The notes under the pieces were generated by a model. That model had not been told where the DNA came from. It saw only the letters and a list, made by a program, of their open reading frames with translations, and made no database searches. A stretch of DNA of 64,000 bases from Pseudoalteromonas sp. '520P1 No. 423' (GTDB lineage Bacteria > Pseudomonadota > Gammaproteobacteria > Enterobacterales > Alteromonadaceae). The position numbers and the translations under genes were made by a program. Position 1 is the first letter of the stretch. Every line of letters starts with the position of its first letter. Positions 29,491 through 40,314 of this stretch are shown here, in pieces. The stretch lies in contig NZ_BBZB01000001.1 in NCBI RefSeq assembly GCF_001269985.1, positions 1,116,001 to 1,180,000 on the forward strand. The letters are read 5' to 3'.

Positions 29491-29865
29491 ATGAATTTCA
29501 AGACAACACTTGTAGTAAGCGCTTTAATTTCAAGCTCTTTTTTAGTGGCTACGCCGGCGTCTGCTAATGAGCAGCTAGCAGCTAGTTTATGTGATTATGT
29601 TGCTGCTGATGATAAAAGCCGCTTACGTAAAAAACTAAAAGAGTCTAGAGTTAAGTTAAGAAATGTTTTTGCGGGTGTATCGTGTTCAGGCAATAACTTA
29701 CTAAGACATGCGATGCAAAGCAATGCAAATGGTACTGGAAAATTTATTGTTAAAAAATTACCAAAATCTGATCTTGCTTCAGGCGGTGATGTTGATTGGG
29801 CTGCTGCAAATGGTCATTCAGGATCTCCGATAGTTGCCGATATAAAAGCACGAGCTGGGATTTAA
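29491..29865 (+). CDS. DUF3718 secreted protein, copy 1
   Basis: 124 aa with a clear cleavable signal peptide (cut after ATPASA). The mature part carries the DUF3718 pattern: LAASLCDYVAADDKSRLRKKL, then KLRNVFAGVSCSGNNLLRHAM, and FIVKKLPKS. Two cysteines (in SLCDY and GVSC) probably form a disulfide in the periplasm. The function is unknown. It is followed 31 nt downstream by a close paralogue of exactly the same length, a tandem duplication. Confidence 0.85.
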   Translation: MNFKTTLVVSALISSSFLVATPASANEQLAASLCDYVAADDKSRLRKKLKESRVKLRNVFAGVSCSGNNLLRHAMQSNANGTGKFIVKKLPKSDLASGGDVDWAAANGHSGSPIVADIKARAGI

Positions 29866-29896
29866 ATAATTTTAATATTTGGAGATAAGATAAGAT

Positions 29897-30271
29897 ATGA
29901 AAATGAAAAGTATTTTTACACTGTCTGTAATTTGTGCCAGTTCAGTTTTATTTTCGGTCTCTGCTCAAGCAAATGATCAGCTAGCCGCGAGCTTATGTGA
30001 TTATGTTGCTGCAGATGATAAAAGTCGTCTTCGTAAAAAAATGAAAGAAACACGTATAAAACTGAGAAATGTTTTTTCTGGTATAAGTTGTGGCGGTAAT
30101 AATTTATTACGTCATGCTATGGCTAATAATGCCGAGGGAACAGGTAAATTTATCGTTAAAAAGCTTCCTAAGAGCACATTGGCATCTGGTGGAGATGTAG
30201 AGTGGGCTGGCTCAAATGGCCACTCATCATCGCCTATCGTTGCAGCGATAAAGGAAAGAGCAGGTCTTTAA
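29897..30271 (+). CDS. DUF3718 secreted protein, copy 2
   Basis: 124 aa paralogue of the preceding gene. The signal peptides differ (cut after VSAQA), while the mature parts are mostly identical, including LAASLCDYVAADDKSRLRKK and both cysteines. GGAGATAAGATAAG before the ATG supplies the ribosome binding site. The 31-nt spacing and shared terminator suggest a single transcript. The function is unknown; keeping both copies suggests dosage or divergent expression rather than decay. Confidence 0.85.
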   Translation: MKMKSIFTLSVICASSVLFSVSAQANDQLAASLCDYVAADDKSRLRKKMKETRIKLRNVFSGISCGGNNLLRHAMANNAEGTGKFIVKKLPKSTLASGGDVEWAGSNGHSSSPIVAAIKERAGL

Positions 30272-30291
30272 ATATTGTAATTGATCATAAA

Positions 30292-30318
30292 TAAAAAAGT
30301 GCATAGTGCGCTTTTTTT
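30292..30318 (+). terminator. Terminator after the DUF3718 pair
   Basis: AAAAAGTGCA/TGCGCTTTTTT hairpin (one T:G pair) with a seven-T tract. Confidence 0.75.
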
Positions 30319-30373
30319 GTATGTGTTGATAAAGTTGATTATTAGTTACTAGATTAAACAAGGTCGCGCATAC

Positions 30374-30406
30374 AAAAAAGCCAGATGAGATTTCATCTGG
30401 CTTTTT
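30374..30406 (-). terminator. Terminator after the chemoreceptor gene, bidirectional
   Basis: AAAAAGCCAGATGA/TCATCTGGCTTTTT around a short loop, T-rich on both strands; it lies 22 nt past the chemoreceptor stop. Confidence 0.85.
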
Positions 30407-30427
30407 ATTATTTACTTATTGATAAAT

Positions 30428-32443
30428 TTAAACTTTAAACTCATCTACTGATAATCTCAGTTCTTCAGCTAATTTTGCAACTTCCTGACTGGCAGTTGAA
30501 GTTTGTTCGGCTCCTGATGAAGCTTGCTCTGTGATTGATACAATTGACTCTAAGCGTTCGCTTATCTCAAGAGAGACATGGTGTTGCTCTTGTGCGGCCG
30601 TTGAGATCTGTTCACTCATATCATGAGCTTGAGATACGGCTTTAGTAATAAGTTCAAGGGCTCGTGTTGCCTGCTCACTTTGATTAACACAAGAAACTGC
30701 TTGCTCTTTACCTTTAGCCATCACAGATACAGCTTCTTCTGCTCCTGATTGTAATGATTCAATCATAGCTTGTATTTCTTGGGTTGATTCCTGTGTTTTA
30801 CTCGCAAGAGACCTTACTTCATCAGCTACAACAGCAAAGCCTCGGCCTTGTTCACCGGCTCTTGCAGCTTCAATTGCTGCATTTAAAGCTAGTAGGTTTG
30901 TTTGTTCAGCGATACCTCTAATAACGTCTAAGATACTGCCAATAGAGGCACTATCTTGATGAAGTTTATTAATAACTTTTGATGCTGAATCAACTTCGCT
31001 AGCAAGTTTTTCAATGGTGTTTTTGTTTTCAGCTGAAATGCCTTTGACACGTTCAGCTTCGTTATCGGCATGTTTTATTTCATTAAGTGCTTCTTCTGCG
31101 CTATGAGTAACTGATTGTGATGTGCTGCTCATTTCAGTTGTTGCTGTAGCTGCTTGTTCAACCTGAGCGCGTTGTGCTTGCATCGCCTGACTTGATTCAG
31201 TGGTTATTGTAGATGTTTCCTCTGAAGCTGCTGCAAGTTGTGTTGAGCGGGATATAATCCCTTGTATTAGTGTTCTTAAATTATCAATCAGGGTATTACA
31301 GTTTGTTGCAAGTTCACCGAACTCATCTTGCGCTGAATCATCTAGTTTTCTGGTCATATCACCTGAAGCGACAGTTTCTAATATATTGTTAACTTCAGCT
31401 AATGGACGAATGATGCGTTGAACTGTTAAGTAAGCAACTAAAATTGCAATCAATGTAGCAATTGCCATTCCAATCAGAGTCCATAAATTAGCAGAAGATA
31501 CGTTATCATTAACTTCTGCTTGTAAGTCAAAAGCCAAAGTACTAGATATTTGTACTAACTTATCTAGTTGCTCAATAGCAGTCTTAGTTTCATTTTCAGC
31601 ATGATCTAAGGCTGTTTTTGCTTGAGATAAGGCATCTAAATGTGCTTGTTTATTTATGACTAATGCATTTGAACCAATAATGTTAGTCTTTAGTACTTCA
31701 AAATAATCAGTTAAATCCGAGAGTAAGTCAGGTTCTTTACTGGCAATAGCTTCATTTATAAGGCTAAGCCCTCTTTCTAAGTCTGTGATACTAAATTTTT
31801 GCTCATTATTTAACGTTTCTAGTGTTTGAGCATTGTTTACAGAAATAAGATCTGTGCTATTACTGACAATAGATAAAAAGCTATTCTCCATATTACTCGC
31901 AGCTTGAAATGCGCGAGGCGCTTCAGATTCTAAATTAGTCTCATCAATGATATCAAGTACAACTGTACTGGCATCGTCAGAGTTAATTTCGATTTCTTCT
32001 AATTGAGTTTTTAATGTTTTTTGCAGTTGAATAACTGCTTTCTTTTTAAGGTAGAGTGTATTCACATCTTCAGCGAAGATTGTATATGTTTTTTTGATTT
32101 GAGCGCTTTCATTAGAAAGTGCTTGATGAACACTGACACTTTGAATTAAGTTTTTATATAATGCGTCAAATTTCCCTTCAATTTTTTTAAATTCAGCTCT
32201 TAATCTATCAAGCTCAGCTTCTTCCTTTGCATGGTAAATTTGTAAACTAATTTTACCCATCATAACAAACTCAACTTGCAGTTCAGAGCTGATACTTAAA
32301 GCAGGCAAAGAAAGCTGGTTAACAAGTTGTGCTGATTTATTTATATTCGAAATTTTCCCTAACGAGTTACCCCCAATTAATAGAAGTAAAAAAGTAATAA
32401 AGACGAATCCGCCCCAGATCCGCTGACTAACAGTTAGGTTCAT
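30428..32443 (-). CDS. Methyl-accepting chemotaxis protein
   Basis: 671 aa. Membrane segment 1 near residues 10-28, a large helical periplasmic sensor (about 30-315, with no PAS or Cache motif I can recognise), membrane segment 2 near 316-340 ([19 protein letters not shown]), a HAMP domain (to about 395), and a C-terminal signalling domain whose hairpin tip reads [20 protein letters not shown] and [15 protein letters not shown]. It couples to CheA/CheW. The ligand is unknown. No C-terminal CheR-tethering pentapeptide is present. It is monocistronic. Confidence 0.93.
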   Translation of the reverse strand: MNLTVSQRIWGGFVFITFLLLLIGGNSLGKISNINKSAQLVNQLSLPALSISSELQVEFVMMGKISLQIYHAKEEAELDRLRAEFKKIEGKFDALYKNLIQSVSVHQALSNESAQIKKTYTIFAEDVNTLYLKKKAVIQLQKTLKTQLEEIEINSDDASTVVLDIIDETNLESEAPRAFQAASNMENSFLSIVSNSTDLISVNNAQTLETLNNEQKFSITDLERGLSLINEAIASKEPDLLSDLTDYFEVLKTNIIGSNALVINKQAHLDALSQAKTALDHAENETKTAIEQLDKLVQISSTLAFDLQAEVNDNVSSANLWTLIGMAIATLIAILVAYLTVQRIIRPLAEVNNILETVASGDMTRKLDDSAQDEFGELATNCNTLIDNLRTLIQGIISRSTQLAAASEETSTITTESSQAMQAQRAQVEQAATATTEMSSTSQSVTHSAEEALNEIKHADNEAERVKGISAENKNTIEKLASEVDSASKVINKLHQDSASIGSILDVIRGIAEQTNLLALNAAIEAARAGEQGRGFAVVADEVRSLASKTQESTQEIQAMIESLQSGAEEAVSVMAKGKEQAVSCVNQSEQATRALELITKAVSQAHDMSEQISTAAQEQHHVSLEISERLESIVSITEQASSGAEQTSTASQEVAKLAEELRLSVDEFKV

Positions 32444-32593
32444 ATAATTTCCTATTGAACAGGTGAAATACTCTACTCAAAGTATCGGTTATAAACTCAA
32501 TAAGTTGAGTATTACTTGTAATAAATTTAACAGATATTTATAAAATAAACACTAAATTACATAAAACATAGCGAATACTTTATAAAATTGGAA

Positions 32594-33403
32594 CTAAATT
32601 GCTGCTTGTGTCGTAATTGTACCTGTATTTAACTCTAATAAGGTTAGCTCTTTACCCCAGACACATCCAGTATCTAATGCAATAATATTTTCATTGTCGG
32701 TTTTACCTAAAAGGGACGCCCAGTGTCCAAATATAATTTTAGTATTTTTTAAGCGTTGTATATTTGGATGTTTAAACCAAGGTTGTAGTTCTGGGGTATT
32801 GTGTGGTGCGTCTTTATGGATAAAGTCCATTTCATTATTAGGGGTTAAAAAACGCATTCGAGTAAAGGCATTTACAGTGTAGCGAAATGACTCAATCTCA
32901 GATAATTCATCAGACCAAATTAAAGGTCCTTCACCATACATATTTTTAAAGTAGTATAAAGCATCATCACTTTGGTATTTTTTTGTTGCTAAGTTTGCTT
33001 GAGTGAGTGCGGTTTTAATATTCCAATGTGGTGAAAGTCCAGCATGACAAATTAATGTTTGATAAGACTCAAGCCAAATAGCTAAAGGTTGTTTTTGTAA
33101 AAATGAGATAAGTTCTGGAAAGTCCGATGCAGAAAATAAACTATCTAATAGGTCATTTTTTTTTGGTTGTTTATCTAAGTAATATGTGGCAATTAAGTGT
33201 AAGTCATGGTTTCCCAATGTGATTTTTACACTGTCTCCTAGGTTTTTTAAATACCTTAAGCAATCGAGTGAATCAGGACCTCTCGCAACAATGTCGCCGA
33301 CTAGATATAAGATATCTTTACTAGGGTTAAAGTTTACTTTTTCTAAAAGTAACTTAAACTCAGTAAAACATCCTTGAAGATCTCCAACTGCATAATCAGC
33401 CAT
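32594..33403 (-). CDS. apaH: Symmetrical bis(5'-nucleosyl)-tetraphosphatase
   Basis: 269 aa metallophosphatase that splits Ap4A into two ADP and, in E. coli, decaps Np4-capped RNA. Metal-site motifs GDLQGC, GDIVARGPDSL and GNHDLHL are intact, with the late histidines in LICHAGLSP and FGHWASLLG. It is the last gene of the lptD-surA-pdxA-rsmA-apaG-apaH cluster, 77 nt after apaG. It should lower Ap4A in stress. Confidence 0.95.
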   Translation of the reverse strand: MADYAVGDLQGCFTEFKLLLEKVNFNPSKDILYLVGDIVARGPDSLDCLRYLKNLGDSVKITLGNHDLHLIATYYLDKQPKKNDLLDSLFSASDFPELISFLQKQPLAIWLESYQTLICHAGLSPHWNIKTALTQANLATKKYQSDDALYYFKNMYGEGPLIWSDELSEIESFRYTVNAFTRMRFLTPNNEMDFIHKDAPHNTPELQPWFKHPNIQRLKNTKIIFGHWASLLGKTDNENIIALDTGCVWGKELTLLELNTGTITTQAAI

Positions 33404-33480
33404 AGATTTAACCTTTTTGTATACTTTGGAGGAGATTAAATAACCTAAATTAAATTAGGTTATTTATTATGAGTGCTTTT

Positions 33481-33870
33481 TTAATGAAGAATGTTAGGGG
33501 TTGATAATCTGAAGACATCTATAGGTGCATCAAACTCAGTGCCAAACTCATTTCGCATTTTATAATGCCCTTGCATTGTACCAACAGGTGTATCTAATTG
33601 CGCACCGCTCGTATAGCTGTAGCTTTCGCCTGGAGATATACTCGGTTGTTCACCCACAACGCCTTCACCTTCAACCTCTACTTCTTTACCATTCGCATCG
33701 GTTATTAACCAAAATCTGCTTACGAGCTTCGCACTGCATAAACTGTGGTTTTTAACCGTAATAGTATAAGCAAATAAATACTTTTCTTTTTCTGGTTCAG
33801 ATTGTGCTTCAATATAAAAGGTTTCAACAGAAACCTTTATTGGTGAGCCTAAGCTATTTTTAATCGTCAT
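33481..33870 (-). CDS. apaG: ApaG (DUF525) protein
   Basis: 129 aa from the ATG at 33870. The track frame begins 14 codons earlier inside rsmA, but this ATG overlaps the rsmA stop by 11 nt and fits the family length (about 125). Conserved: [45 protein letters not shown] and GTMQGHYKM. It has an all-beta fibronectin-like fold; the molecular role is undefined, though it is tied by gene order to rsmA and apaH. Confidence 0.94.
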   Translation of the reverse strand: MTIKNSLGSPIKVSVETFYIEAQSEPEKEKYLFAYTITVKNHSLCSAKLVSRFWLITDANGKEVEVEGEGVVGEQPSISPGESYSYTSGAQLDTPVGTMQGHYKMRNEFGTEFDAPIDVFRLSTPNILH

Positions 33871-34702
33871 TTGATACCGTGTTACAATTATCAAGGTTTG
33901 CTTTATTATCATAAAGCCAATTTGCTATAACAATAAACTGATTTAATGTAATGTTTTCAGCTCGCATTTTTAAATCTAAACCAAGCGCTTCAATTTGCTC
34001 AGGTGTTAATAGGTTTGAAAGACTATTACGAATTGTTTTACGTCGTTGGTTAAATGCCTCTAAACAAACGGTATTGAGCATTTTTGTGCTTTTGGCAGTT
34101 AACTGTTCAGGTTTTTTAGGAATTAACCTTACTACTGCTGAATCAACTTTAGGTGCTGGTTTAAAACATTCTGGGCCAACTTCGATTACAGGCATTGCAT
34201 GACAGTAATATTGTGTCATTACACTTAAGCGGCCATAGGCTTTACAATTTGGCTGTGCAGCCATGCGTTTAACAACTTCTTTTTGTAGCATAAAATGCAT
34301 ATGTTCAATATTTTGAGCATATTCAAATAAGTGAAACAATAAAGGTGTAGAAATATTGTAAGGTAAATTCCCAAATACTTTGAATTTACAATCTGCTTTT
34401 ACCAGTTGAGAAAAGTCAAAAGTAAGTGCATCACCTTGGTGAATTGTTAGCTTGTCACCTAAGGTTGGGTGGTATGTTAAGCGTTTAACAAGATCTTTAT
34501 CTAATTCAACAACAGTCAAATGACCAGCAAGCGCGGTAACAGGCTCGGTAATTGCACCTAAACCTGGACCGATTTCTACTAAGGTATCTTCCGGCTTTGG
34601 ATCAATTGCAGTCACTATTTTATCAATGATGCCTTCATCATATAAAAAGTTTTGTCCAAAACGTTTTTTTGCTCTATGGCCTAAATGTACTTTATCTGTC
34701 AT
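33860..34702 (-). CDS. rsmA: 16S rRNA (adenine1518/1519-N6)-dimethyltransferase RsmA
   Basis: 280 aa (KsgA). It dimethylates two adjacent adenines in the 3' hairpin of 16S rRNA, a late 30S assembly checkpoint. The N-terminal [11 protein letters not shown] motif [13 protein letters not shown], and motif [10 protein letters not shown] are intact. It overlaps pdxA upstream by 11 nt and apaG downstream by 11 nt, so the three are translationally coupled. Loss is known to give kasugamycin resistance. Confidence 0.96.
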   Translation of the reverse strand: MTDKVHLGHRAKKRFGQNFLYDEGIIDKIVTAIDPKPEDTLVEIGPGLGAITEPVTALAGHLTVVELDKDLVKRLTYHPTLGDKLTIHQGDALTFDFSQLVKADCKFKVFGNLPYNISTPLLFHLFEYAQNIEHMHFMLQKEVVKRMAAQPNCKAYGRLSVMTQYYCHAMPVIEVGPECFKPAPKVDSAVVRLIPKKPEQLTAKSTKMLNTVCLEAFNQRRKTIRNSLSNLLTPEQIEALGLDLKMRAENITLNQFIVIANWLYDNKANLDNCNTVSNDD

Positions 34703-35693
34703 TAATAATTACTTTATTTTTTGTTGCTAAGTGAATGGCTTCACTAATAGCTAATTCAAAACTTCCAACATCAGCTTGACCTGTGCCAGCTAAATCTAAT
34801 GCTGTGCCGTGATCCACTGATGTGCGAATAAAAGGTAAACCTAAGGTAATGTTTACTGAGTTACCAAATCCTTTGTATTTTAGCACAGGTAAACCCTGAT
34901 CGTGATACATAGCAAGCACGGCATCAGTTTGATTTAGGTATTTATCCTGAAATAATGTATCTGCAGGAAGTGGGCCTGTTAAATTCATGCCTAAATCATT
35001 TAATTTTTCAATTGTAGGCGTGATGGTTTCAAGTTCTTCTGTGCCTAAGTGGCCATCTTCCCCAGCATGTGGGTTTAAACCACAGACTAAAATTCTTGGG
35101 TGCTTGATACCAAATTTTTCTTGTAAATCGTGATGCAGAATTTCGGTTACTTTAGTTAATCTTTCAGCTGTGACAGCCTTAGATACATACGCCAATGGAA
35201 TATGGGTGGTAACTAACGCAACTCTTAGTCCCTCAGTTGCTAACATCATAACAACATCAGATGTATTAGTTTGTTGTGCAAAATACTCTGTATGACCACT
35301 AAATGAGATGCCAGCCTTGTTGATTATGCCCTTATGAACAGGGCCTGTAACAACTGCAGCAAAAGTTCCGTTGGTATTTTGCTCTGAGGCAAGGCGCAGG
35401 GTATGTAAAACATACTCGCCATTGGCTTCGTTTAATTCACCTGGTATCGCGGGTACTGTCATATCAATTTGTGTGTAATAAAGCTCTGTTGCTTTATTTG
35501 ACTGAGCAGGTTTATCGGCATTAAACTCTATAAGTTTTAATGGGAGACCTAATTGCTGGGCTCTTTGCTTAAGTAATTCCTTATCAGCAATAGCAACTAG
35601 CTGGGCAGACCAGCCATGTTGAATAAGTTGTATTAGCAGATCCGGGCCTATACCCGCTGGTTCGCCTGGCGTAATTGCTATTCTAATCGTCAT
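34692..35693 (-). CDS. pdxA: 4-hydroxythreonine-4-phosphate dehydrogenase
   Basis: 333 aa. It oxidises 4-phosphohydroxy-L-threonine for pyridoxal 5'-phosphate synthesis. Seen: [13 protein letters not shown] at the N-terminus, [24 protein letters not shown] (two blocks; the histidine in SGHTE is a metal ligand), [15 protein letters not shown] and [11 protein letters not shown] with the other metal histidines. Its start codon shares bases with the surA stop (TAATG), a strict coupling. Confidence 0.96.
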   Translation of the reverse strand: MTIRIAITPGEPAGIGPDLLIQLIQHGWSAQLVAIADKELLKQRAQQLGLPLKLIEFNADKPAQSNKATELYYTQIDMTVPAIPGELNEANGEYVLHTLRLASEQNTNGTFAAVVTGPVHKGIINKAGISFSGHTEYFAQQTNTSDVVMMLATEGLRVALVTTHIPLAYVSKAVTAERLTKVTEILHHDLQEKFGIKHPRILVCGLNPHAGEDGHLGTEELETITPTIEKLNDLGMNLTGPLPADTLFQDKYLNQTDAVLAMYHDQGLPVLKYKGFGNSVNITLGLPFIRTSVDHGTALDLAGTGQADVGSFELAISEAIHLATKNKVIINDR

Positions 35694-37000
35694 TACTGTG
35701 CTTCCACCACTAATTCTATATATGCTTGCTCTCTGATCTCACGTTGCCAAGCAAAGCTTTCTTCTTTATATTTTTTGTTGTAAAGCATTTTTGAAGCGCG
35801 ATTCTTTTTAGCAAGATCTGTTTTATCTGCAATGCGTTTATCCAGTAGTTGAATTATGTGCCAACCATGGCTTGATCTAAATGGTTCACTGATCTCATCT
35901 TTTTTAAGTGCTAACGCGTTCTTTCTAAATGCAGGCACCCACATAGTTGGATCTGTCCAGTCATATTCACCACCCTTAAGTGCTGAGCCCGGATCTTCTG
36001 AATGCTCTTTTGCAAGTTCGGAAAAGTCAGCTGTACCTGCACGTAAATCTTTAACAAAACCAGCTAGCATAGAACGAGCTTTTTCTTCACTAACAATGAC
36101 TGAAGGCTTAATTAAAATATGACGAGAACGTACTTCAACTGTTTCAACAACTTCTATACCTCTGATATCTTGAATCTTAACAATATGGAAACCTGCACCC
36201 GATCTTAGCGGGCCTATTATCTTGTCTTTTTTCTTTCCTTTTACAGCTTCAGCAAAAAGTGTTGGCATTTCATTGATATTCATCCAACCCATTTGTCCGC
36301 CTTCTAATGCGCTTGAACCACTAGATGAAGCAATTGCAATACGTTTGAACTCTTCACCTTTATTAAGAAGTTCAATTACTTTTTCAGCACGTTTTTTTGA
36401 GTTTTCAATATCTTCAGCGGATGCGTCTGCTGGAATATCAATTAAGATATGACCTAAATCATATTCTTCGCTAGTACCTTGTTGCTTATCCATAATTTTT
36501 AGAAGGTTATTAATTTCTTGCAGGCTGATGTATACACGGCGGTCAACATTACCACGTAAAACTTGCTGTGTGGTCATCTCTGTACGGATTTCTTCGCGGT
36601 AAGCTTGGTAGTTATCGCCTGAATTTTCTATGGTTGTTCTTAAATCTTCAATGCTACCATTTTGTTCTTGTGCCATTCTCATTAATGTTTGATCTAATTG
36701 ACCATCAGATATTTTAAGGCCCATTCTATCGGCCATTTGCATTAATAAAGATTGATTGATCAAACGATCGACAGCTTGGCTATAAAGCGCTTTATCTGAA
36801 GGCAGTGTTTGAGATTCGGTTTTAGCTCTGCTCTTGACTCGATTAATTATAGTGTTTACTTCGCTTTCTAAAATCACGCCAGAATTCACGATTGCAATGA
36901 CTTTATCTAGCTCAACTTCTTTTGCGACTAAGTTACTGCTTAGGCCAAAATTGAGACCTATTCCAAATACTGTACTTACTAATAGTGTTTTTAACTTCAT
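35693..37000 (-). CDS. surA: Periplasmic chaperone and peptidyl-prolyl isomerase SurA
   Basis: 435 aa. A signal peptide (cut about residue 26, NLVAKE), an N-terminal chaperone domain ([16 protein letters not shown]), and two parvulin domains beginning near residues 180 (LGHILIDIP) and 290 (SRHILIKPS) are seen. It escorts outer-membrane proteins, LptD being a principal client. The gene lies 14 nt after lptD on the same strand. All parts have family-typical length. Confidence 0.95.
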   Translation of the reverse strand: MKLKTLLVSTVFGIGLNFGLSSNLVAKEVELDKVIAIVNSGVILESEVNTIINRVKSRAKTESQTLPSDKALYSQAVDRLINQSLLMQMADRMGLKISDGQLDQTLMRMAQEQNGSIEDLRTTIENSGDNYQAYREEIRTEMTTQQVLRGNVDRRVYISLQEINNLLKIMDKQQGTSEEYDLGHILIDIPADASAEDIENSKKRAEKVIELLNKGEEFKRIAIASSSGSSALEGGQMGWMNINEMPTLFAEAVKGKKKDKIIGPLRSGAGFHIVKIQDIRGIEVVETVEVRSRHILIKPSVIVSEEKARSMLAGFVKDLRAGTADFSELAKEHSEDPGSALKGGEYDWTDPTMWVPAFRKNALALKKDEISEPFRSSHGWHIIQLLDKRIADKTDLAKKNRASKMLYNKKYKEESFAWQREIREQAYIELVVEAQ

Positions 37001-37014
37001 TTTAATTTCTTGAT

Positions 37015-39270
37015 TTAATTATTTATAAAATAAGGGCGACGGTAACCAAAGATGCCTTGTTGTAATAACTTTTTAGCATCGTAGTTACTTTTTCCACCCA
37101 GCCCTTTAAATACAAAATTCAGTCTAAATCCTGAATTAAATACTGCGTCTTGTTGTCCAAACTCTGAGTCTGATTGATTTAAATCAGTTTCTATTTGTCT
37201 GTGGCCTGTGAATTGAATTGCCCAACAACATGATTCATATTGCAGTCCTGATAAAATTTCAACACTACGGTTATGCTCTAAGTCCCTTTGATAACTCGCA
37301 ATAAACTGCCAATTATCAGCAATTGGAATGCTAGTAAAGGCACCCATTTGTTCAATTATATTATCTGAGACATCATTTGCAAAGCGATGGTTCAATTGTA
37401 TAAGTTGATTATTATCACCTTTATAATCTAAAGTCATATGTGATTGAACTAACTCTTTGCCTTCAACATCATATTGAATGCCAGCGCCTAAATACCATCT
37501 TCTATGCCAATGTAACATGGCTTCACCAGCAAACAAGGAATTATACGTTTTTTGTTCATCTAATTCTTGCTCTGAAGGTTTTGCAGAATCAGATAAATAA
37601 AAGGTCTGCCCAGCACTTAAACTGAATAGTTCATTATTTTTTTCTCCAAAAATACGTGTTGTTGCACCAAATGTAACCTGATTAGCGGCTGCAATGCGGT
37701 CAACACCGGAGAATCGTTTATCACGAAATAAACCAAAGAAATCATCTTGTAACCTAGTTGTATCGTATAAACCAATGTTAGATTGATCTTTTTTTGGTAC
37801 GTATAAATACTGAATTTGAGGCTCTAGTACTTGATAGCCATTTTCTACTAACCAAGGTGTTTTTCTTTCTAAGTTTAGCTGTGTATGCAACCTCAGTTTA
37901 GGTAAAGTACGGCTGACACGTTTTTCAATATCAGTGCCTTCAAAGTTACCATTTTGTTGGTAATTGGTTTGTAAGAGACTTAGCTCAGATAAAAAGGACC
38001 AGCCAAATTCTTGATAATTGTAACGTGCTTTTGGCTCTATGTGTAATCTAGACGCTTCAGTGATAATTAAATCAGTATTCTGAAAATGGCTTAGCTCGCC
38101 ATTTAACGTAAACTGAATATCGTTCCAATTAAAAGCTTGGATTTGATTGAAAGTAATTTGTGGCATCGCGGAGTAAGAGGCTAAATGATCGCCTAGCACT
38201 TCGAAATTTTGTACTTTTATATCTGTTTGCCACATATCACCAAAATGTGTCAGTAAACCTGTTCTATAAAGCTGCGTATCTGTTTTATTAGCAAAATCAG
38301 ACTCTAAATCAGTTAAGTAGTTGTCATCACTTACATTGGTAACATCTATGCTAGCACGCCAATCATCGTTAAAGTTTGTAACTTGCTGCCAATTAAAAAG
38401 GTATCTCTCATTTAATTCTGGTTCAGATTGATCTTCATTAAGATACTCTATACCGATAGAGCCTTGGTGCTTTTCGGTTAGATAACGCACTTTGGTTTTT
38501 AATTGCACACCTTGGTTTGCCATATAGCGAGGTGTAATTGTTGCATCAACGTTTTCTGCAATGTTCCAATAGAAAGGCGCTTCAATTTCAAAACCATATT
38601 TAGAAGAGGGTCCAAAGCTTGGAATTAAGAATCCTGATTGCCTCTTATCTGAAATAGGGTACGTAAAATAAGGTAAATAAAGCATTGGCGTATCGAGTAC
38701 TTTTAACGTCATACCATAAGTTTCACCCCAACCCTCTTCTTGAGATAATATTATTTGATCGGCTTCAATTGACCAGAACTCATTATCGACAGGACAAGTT
38801 GTAAAACTTCCATTATTTAAGATGAATTCATTTTTATTGATTGAAAGCAGTTCTGCGCCACCACGAGCTTGTTGCTGTGTTAACTGATACTGCGCACCTA
38901 ATAAGTTGATTTGAGAACTACTTAAGTCGGCATTTAAACCAGTACTGCTTATTTTTGAAATCACATCTTGATAGCTAATAGGACCTGTTGCATTAAATAA
39001 CCCAAGCCGCTTATCAATTAAAGCTGATGTTGCCTTAATATTAAACTTGGCTGAATTAATATCAACATCACCTGAGAATTCAGCACTTTGAGTGCCTAAT
39101 AGCTCAACATTATCTGATTTAATGTCCATGCTACCAAATTGGATGTTTTTTAAAGGAGACCAAGTATTTAATTGATTTTGAGAATGACACAACAAAGAAG
39201 CATCTTCAGCATGGCTTATCATTGGAAAACATAAGCCTGTGAGCAACAAAAGGCTCCTAGTATTGTTCAT
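37015..39270 (-). CDS. lptD: LPS-assembly protein LptD
   Basis: 751 aa outer-membrane barrel that inserts lipopolysaccharide with LptE. Signal peptide cut after ISHA; N-terminal OstA/jellyroll domain (about 45-175: GSMDIKSDNVELLG), then a 26-strand barrel. Cysteines for the essential interdomain disulfides are at about 28 (LLCHS), about 158 (TTCPVD), and an adjacent Cys-Cys near 707 (YESCCWAIQF), the pattern of the E. coli protein. It is the first gene of the surA-pdxA-rsmA-apaGH operon and divergent from djlA. Confidence 0.95.
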   Translation of the reverse strand: MNNTRSLLLLTGLCFPMISHAEDASLLCHSQNQLNTWSPLKNIQFGSMDIKSDNVELLGTQSAEFSGDVDINSAKFNIKATSALIDKRLGLFNATGPISYQDVISKISSTGLNADLSSSQINLLGAQYQLTQQQARGGAELLSINKNEFILNNGSFTTCPVDNEFWSIEADQIILSQEEGWGETYGMTLKVLDTPMLYLPYFTYPISDKRQSGFLIPSFGPSSKYGFEIEAPFYWNIAENVDATITPRYMANQGVQLKTKVRYLTEKHQGSIGIEYLNEDQSEPELNERYLFNWQQVTNFNDDWRASIDVTNVSDDNYLTDLESDFANKTDTQLYRTGLLTHFGDMWQTDIKVQNFEVLGDHLASYSAMPQITFNQIQAFNWNDIQFTLNGELSHFQNTDLIITEASRLHIEPKARYNYQEFGWSFLSELSLLQTNYQQNGNFEGTDIEKRVSRTLPKLRLHTQLNLERKTPWLVENGYQVLEPQIQYLYVPKKDQSNIGLYDTTRLQDDFFGLFRDKRFSGVDRIAAANQVTFGATTRIFGEKNNELFSLSAGQTFYLSDSAKPSEQELDEQKTYNSLFAGEAMLHWHRRWYLGAGIQYDVEGKELVQSHMTLDYKGDNNQLIQLNHRFANDVSDNIIEQMGAFTSIPIADNWQFIASYQRDLEHNRSVEILSGLQYESCCWAIQFTGHRQIETDLNQSDSEFGQQDAVFNSGFRLNFVFKGLGGKSNYDAKKLLQQGIFGYRRPYFINN

Positions 39271-39419
39271 TTATTAACCTTAATGCTCAGGTGATTAGGG
39301 ACAATCAGATATAATAAAACAATTTGGTCAAATTCTCTAATAAATGAGATTGCAAAATTAGTAAAAAATTGTATTTTACAGGGTATAAATATAAAAACTG
39401 TTAAAATGGAGGTAAAGCA

Positions 39420-40223
39420 ATGTGGGGTAAAATACTAGGAACAGCTTTTGGCTTTTTATTTGGTAAGTTTTTAGGAGCTGCATTAGGGTTTTATCTTGGG
39501 CATATGTTTGATAAAAGTTTAAAGCAAAATTTTGATAAATCAGGTGGATTTCAAAGCTTATTTTCTGGTGAGGATGTTCATGAACGCCAAGCTTTATTTT
39601 TTTATACCTGTTTTTCAGTAATGGGGCATATCGCAAAATCAAATGGTAGAGTAAGTGAAGTGCATATAAAAGCAGCTTCTCTTTTTATGGATGAAATGGA
39701 TTTAACAGGAGAAAGCAGGCAAGAAGCAAAAGATGCTTTTGTCGCAGGCAAAGATGCTGATTTTCCGTTAAAAGATACATTATCTGATTTTAAGGCACGT
39801 TTTGCAGGGCGTTTTGATTTATTACAGTTATTTTTAGAAATACAAATTCAGATGGCATTTAGTGATGGACACTTATCAGAAGAAGAAAAATCGCTGCTGC
39901 AAAAAGTAAGTAAACAATTAGGTATTTCAAAAACACACTTCATTTTCATTTTAAAGCGTTATCAAGCTGAATTTAACTTTAGACAAGGTCAGCAAAAATC
40001 AAACAAGCAAGCACAAACTAATAAAATGGGCCGAAAACAGGCTTTAGAGGTATTAGGTTTATCTGATACTGCAAATGAAAAAGAGATAAAAAAAGCATAC
40101 CGTAAACTGATGTCACAGCATCATCCCGATAAACTAGTATCCCAAGGTTTACCAGAACATTTGATGGAAATAGCCAAAAGAAAAAGTCAAGATATTCAAG
40201 CTGCTTATGAGTACTTAAAATAA
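39420..40223 (+). CDS. djlA: Co-chaperone DjlA
   Basis: 267 aa. A single N-terminal membrane segment with glycine zipper (LGTAFGFLFGKFLGAALGFYLG, in two pieces), a TerB-like central domain (about 50-170), and a C-terminal J domain with HPD in MSQHHPDKL. It anchors DnaK activity to the inner membrane. GGAGGTAAAGCA before the ATG is a good ribosome binding site. It is divergent from lptD as in E. coli. Downstream, 40226-40265 holds a weak relative of the dispersed repeat. Confidence 0.94.
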   Translation: MWGKILGTAFGFLFGKFLGAALGFYLGHMFDKSLKQNFDKSGGFQSLFSGEDVHERQALFFYTCFSVMGHIAKSNGRVSEVHIKAASLFMDEMDLTGESRQEAKDAFVAGKDADFPLKDTLSDFKARFAGRFDLLQLFLEIQIQMAFSDGHLSEEEKSLLQKVSKQLGISKTHFIFILKRYQAEFNFRQGQQKSNKQAQTNKMGRKQALEVLGLSDTANEKEIKKAYRKLMSQHHPDKLVSQGLPEHLMEIAKRKSQDIQAAYEYLK

Positions 40224-40314
40224 TAATTCTGCTGAGCAGGTTTATTAAAAGATGCGCGGCTGAAGCCAAGCCTATAGTGTAGATACGTTAATCTATGTCC
40301 ATAAAAATTGTATT

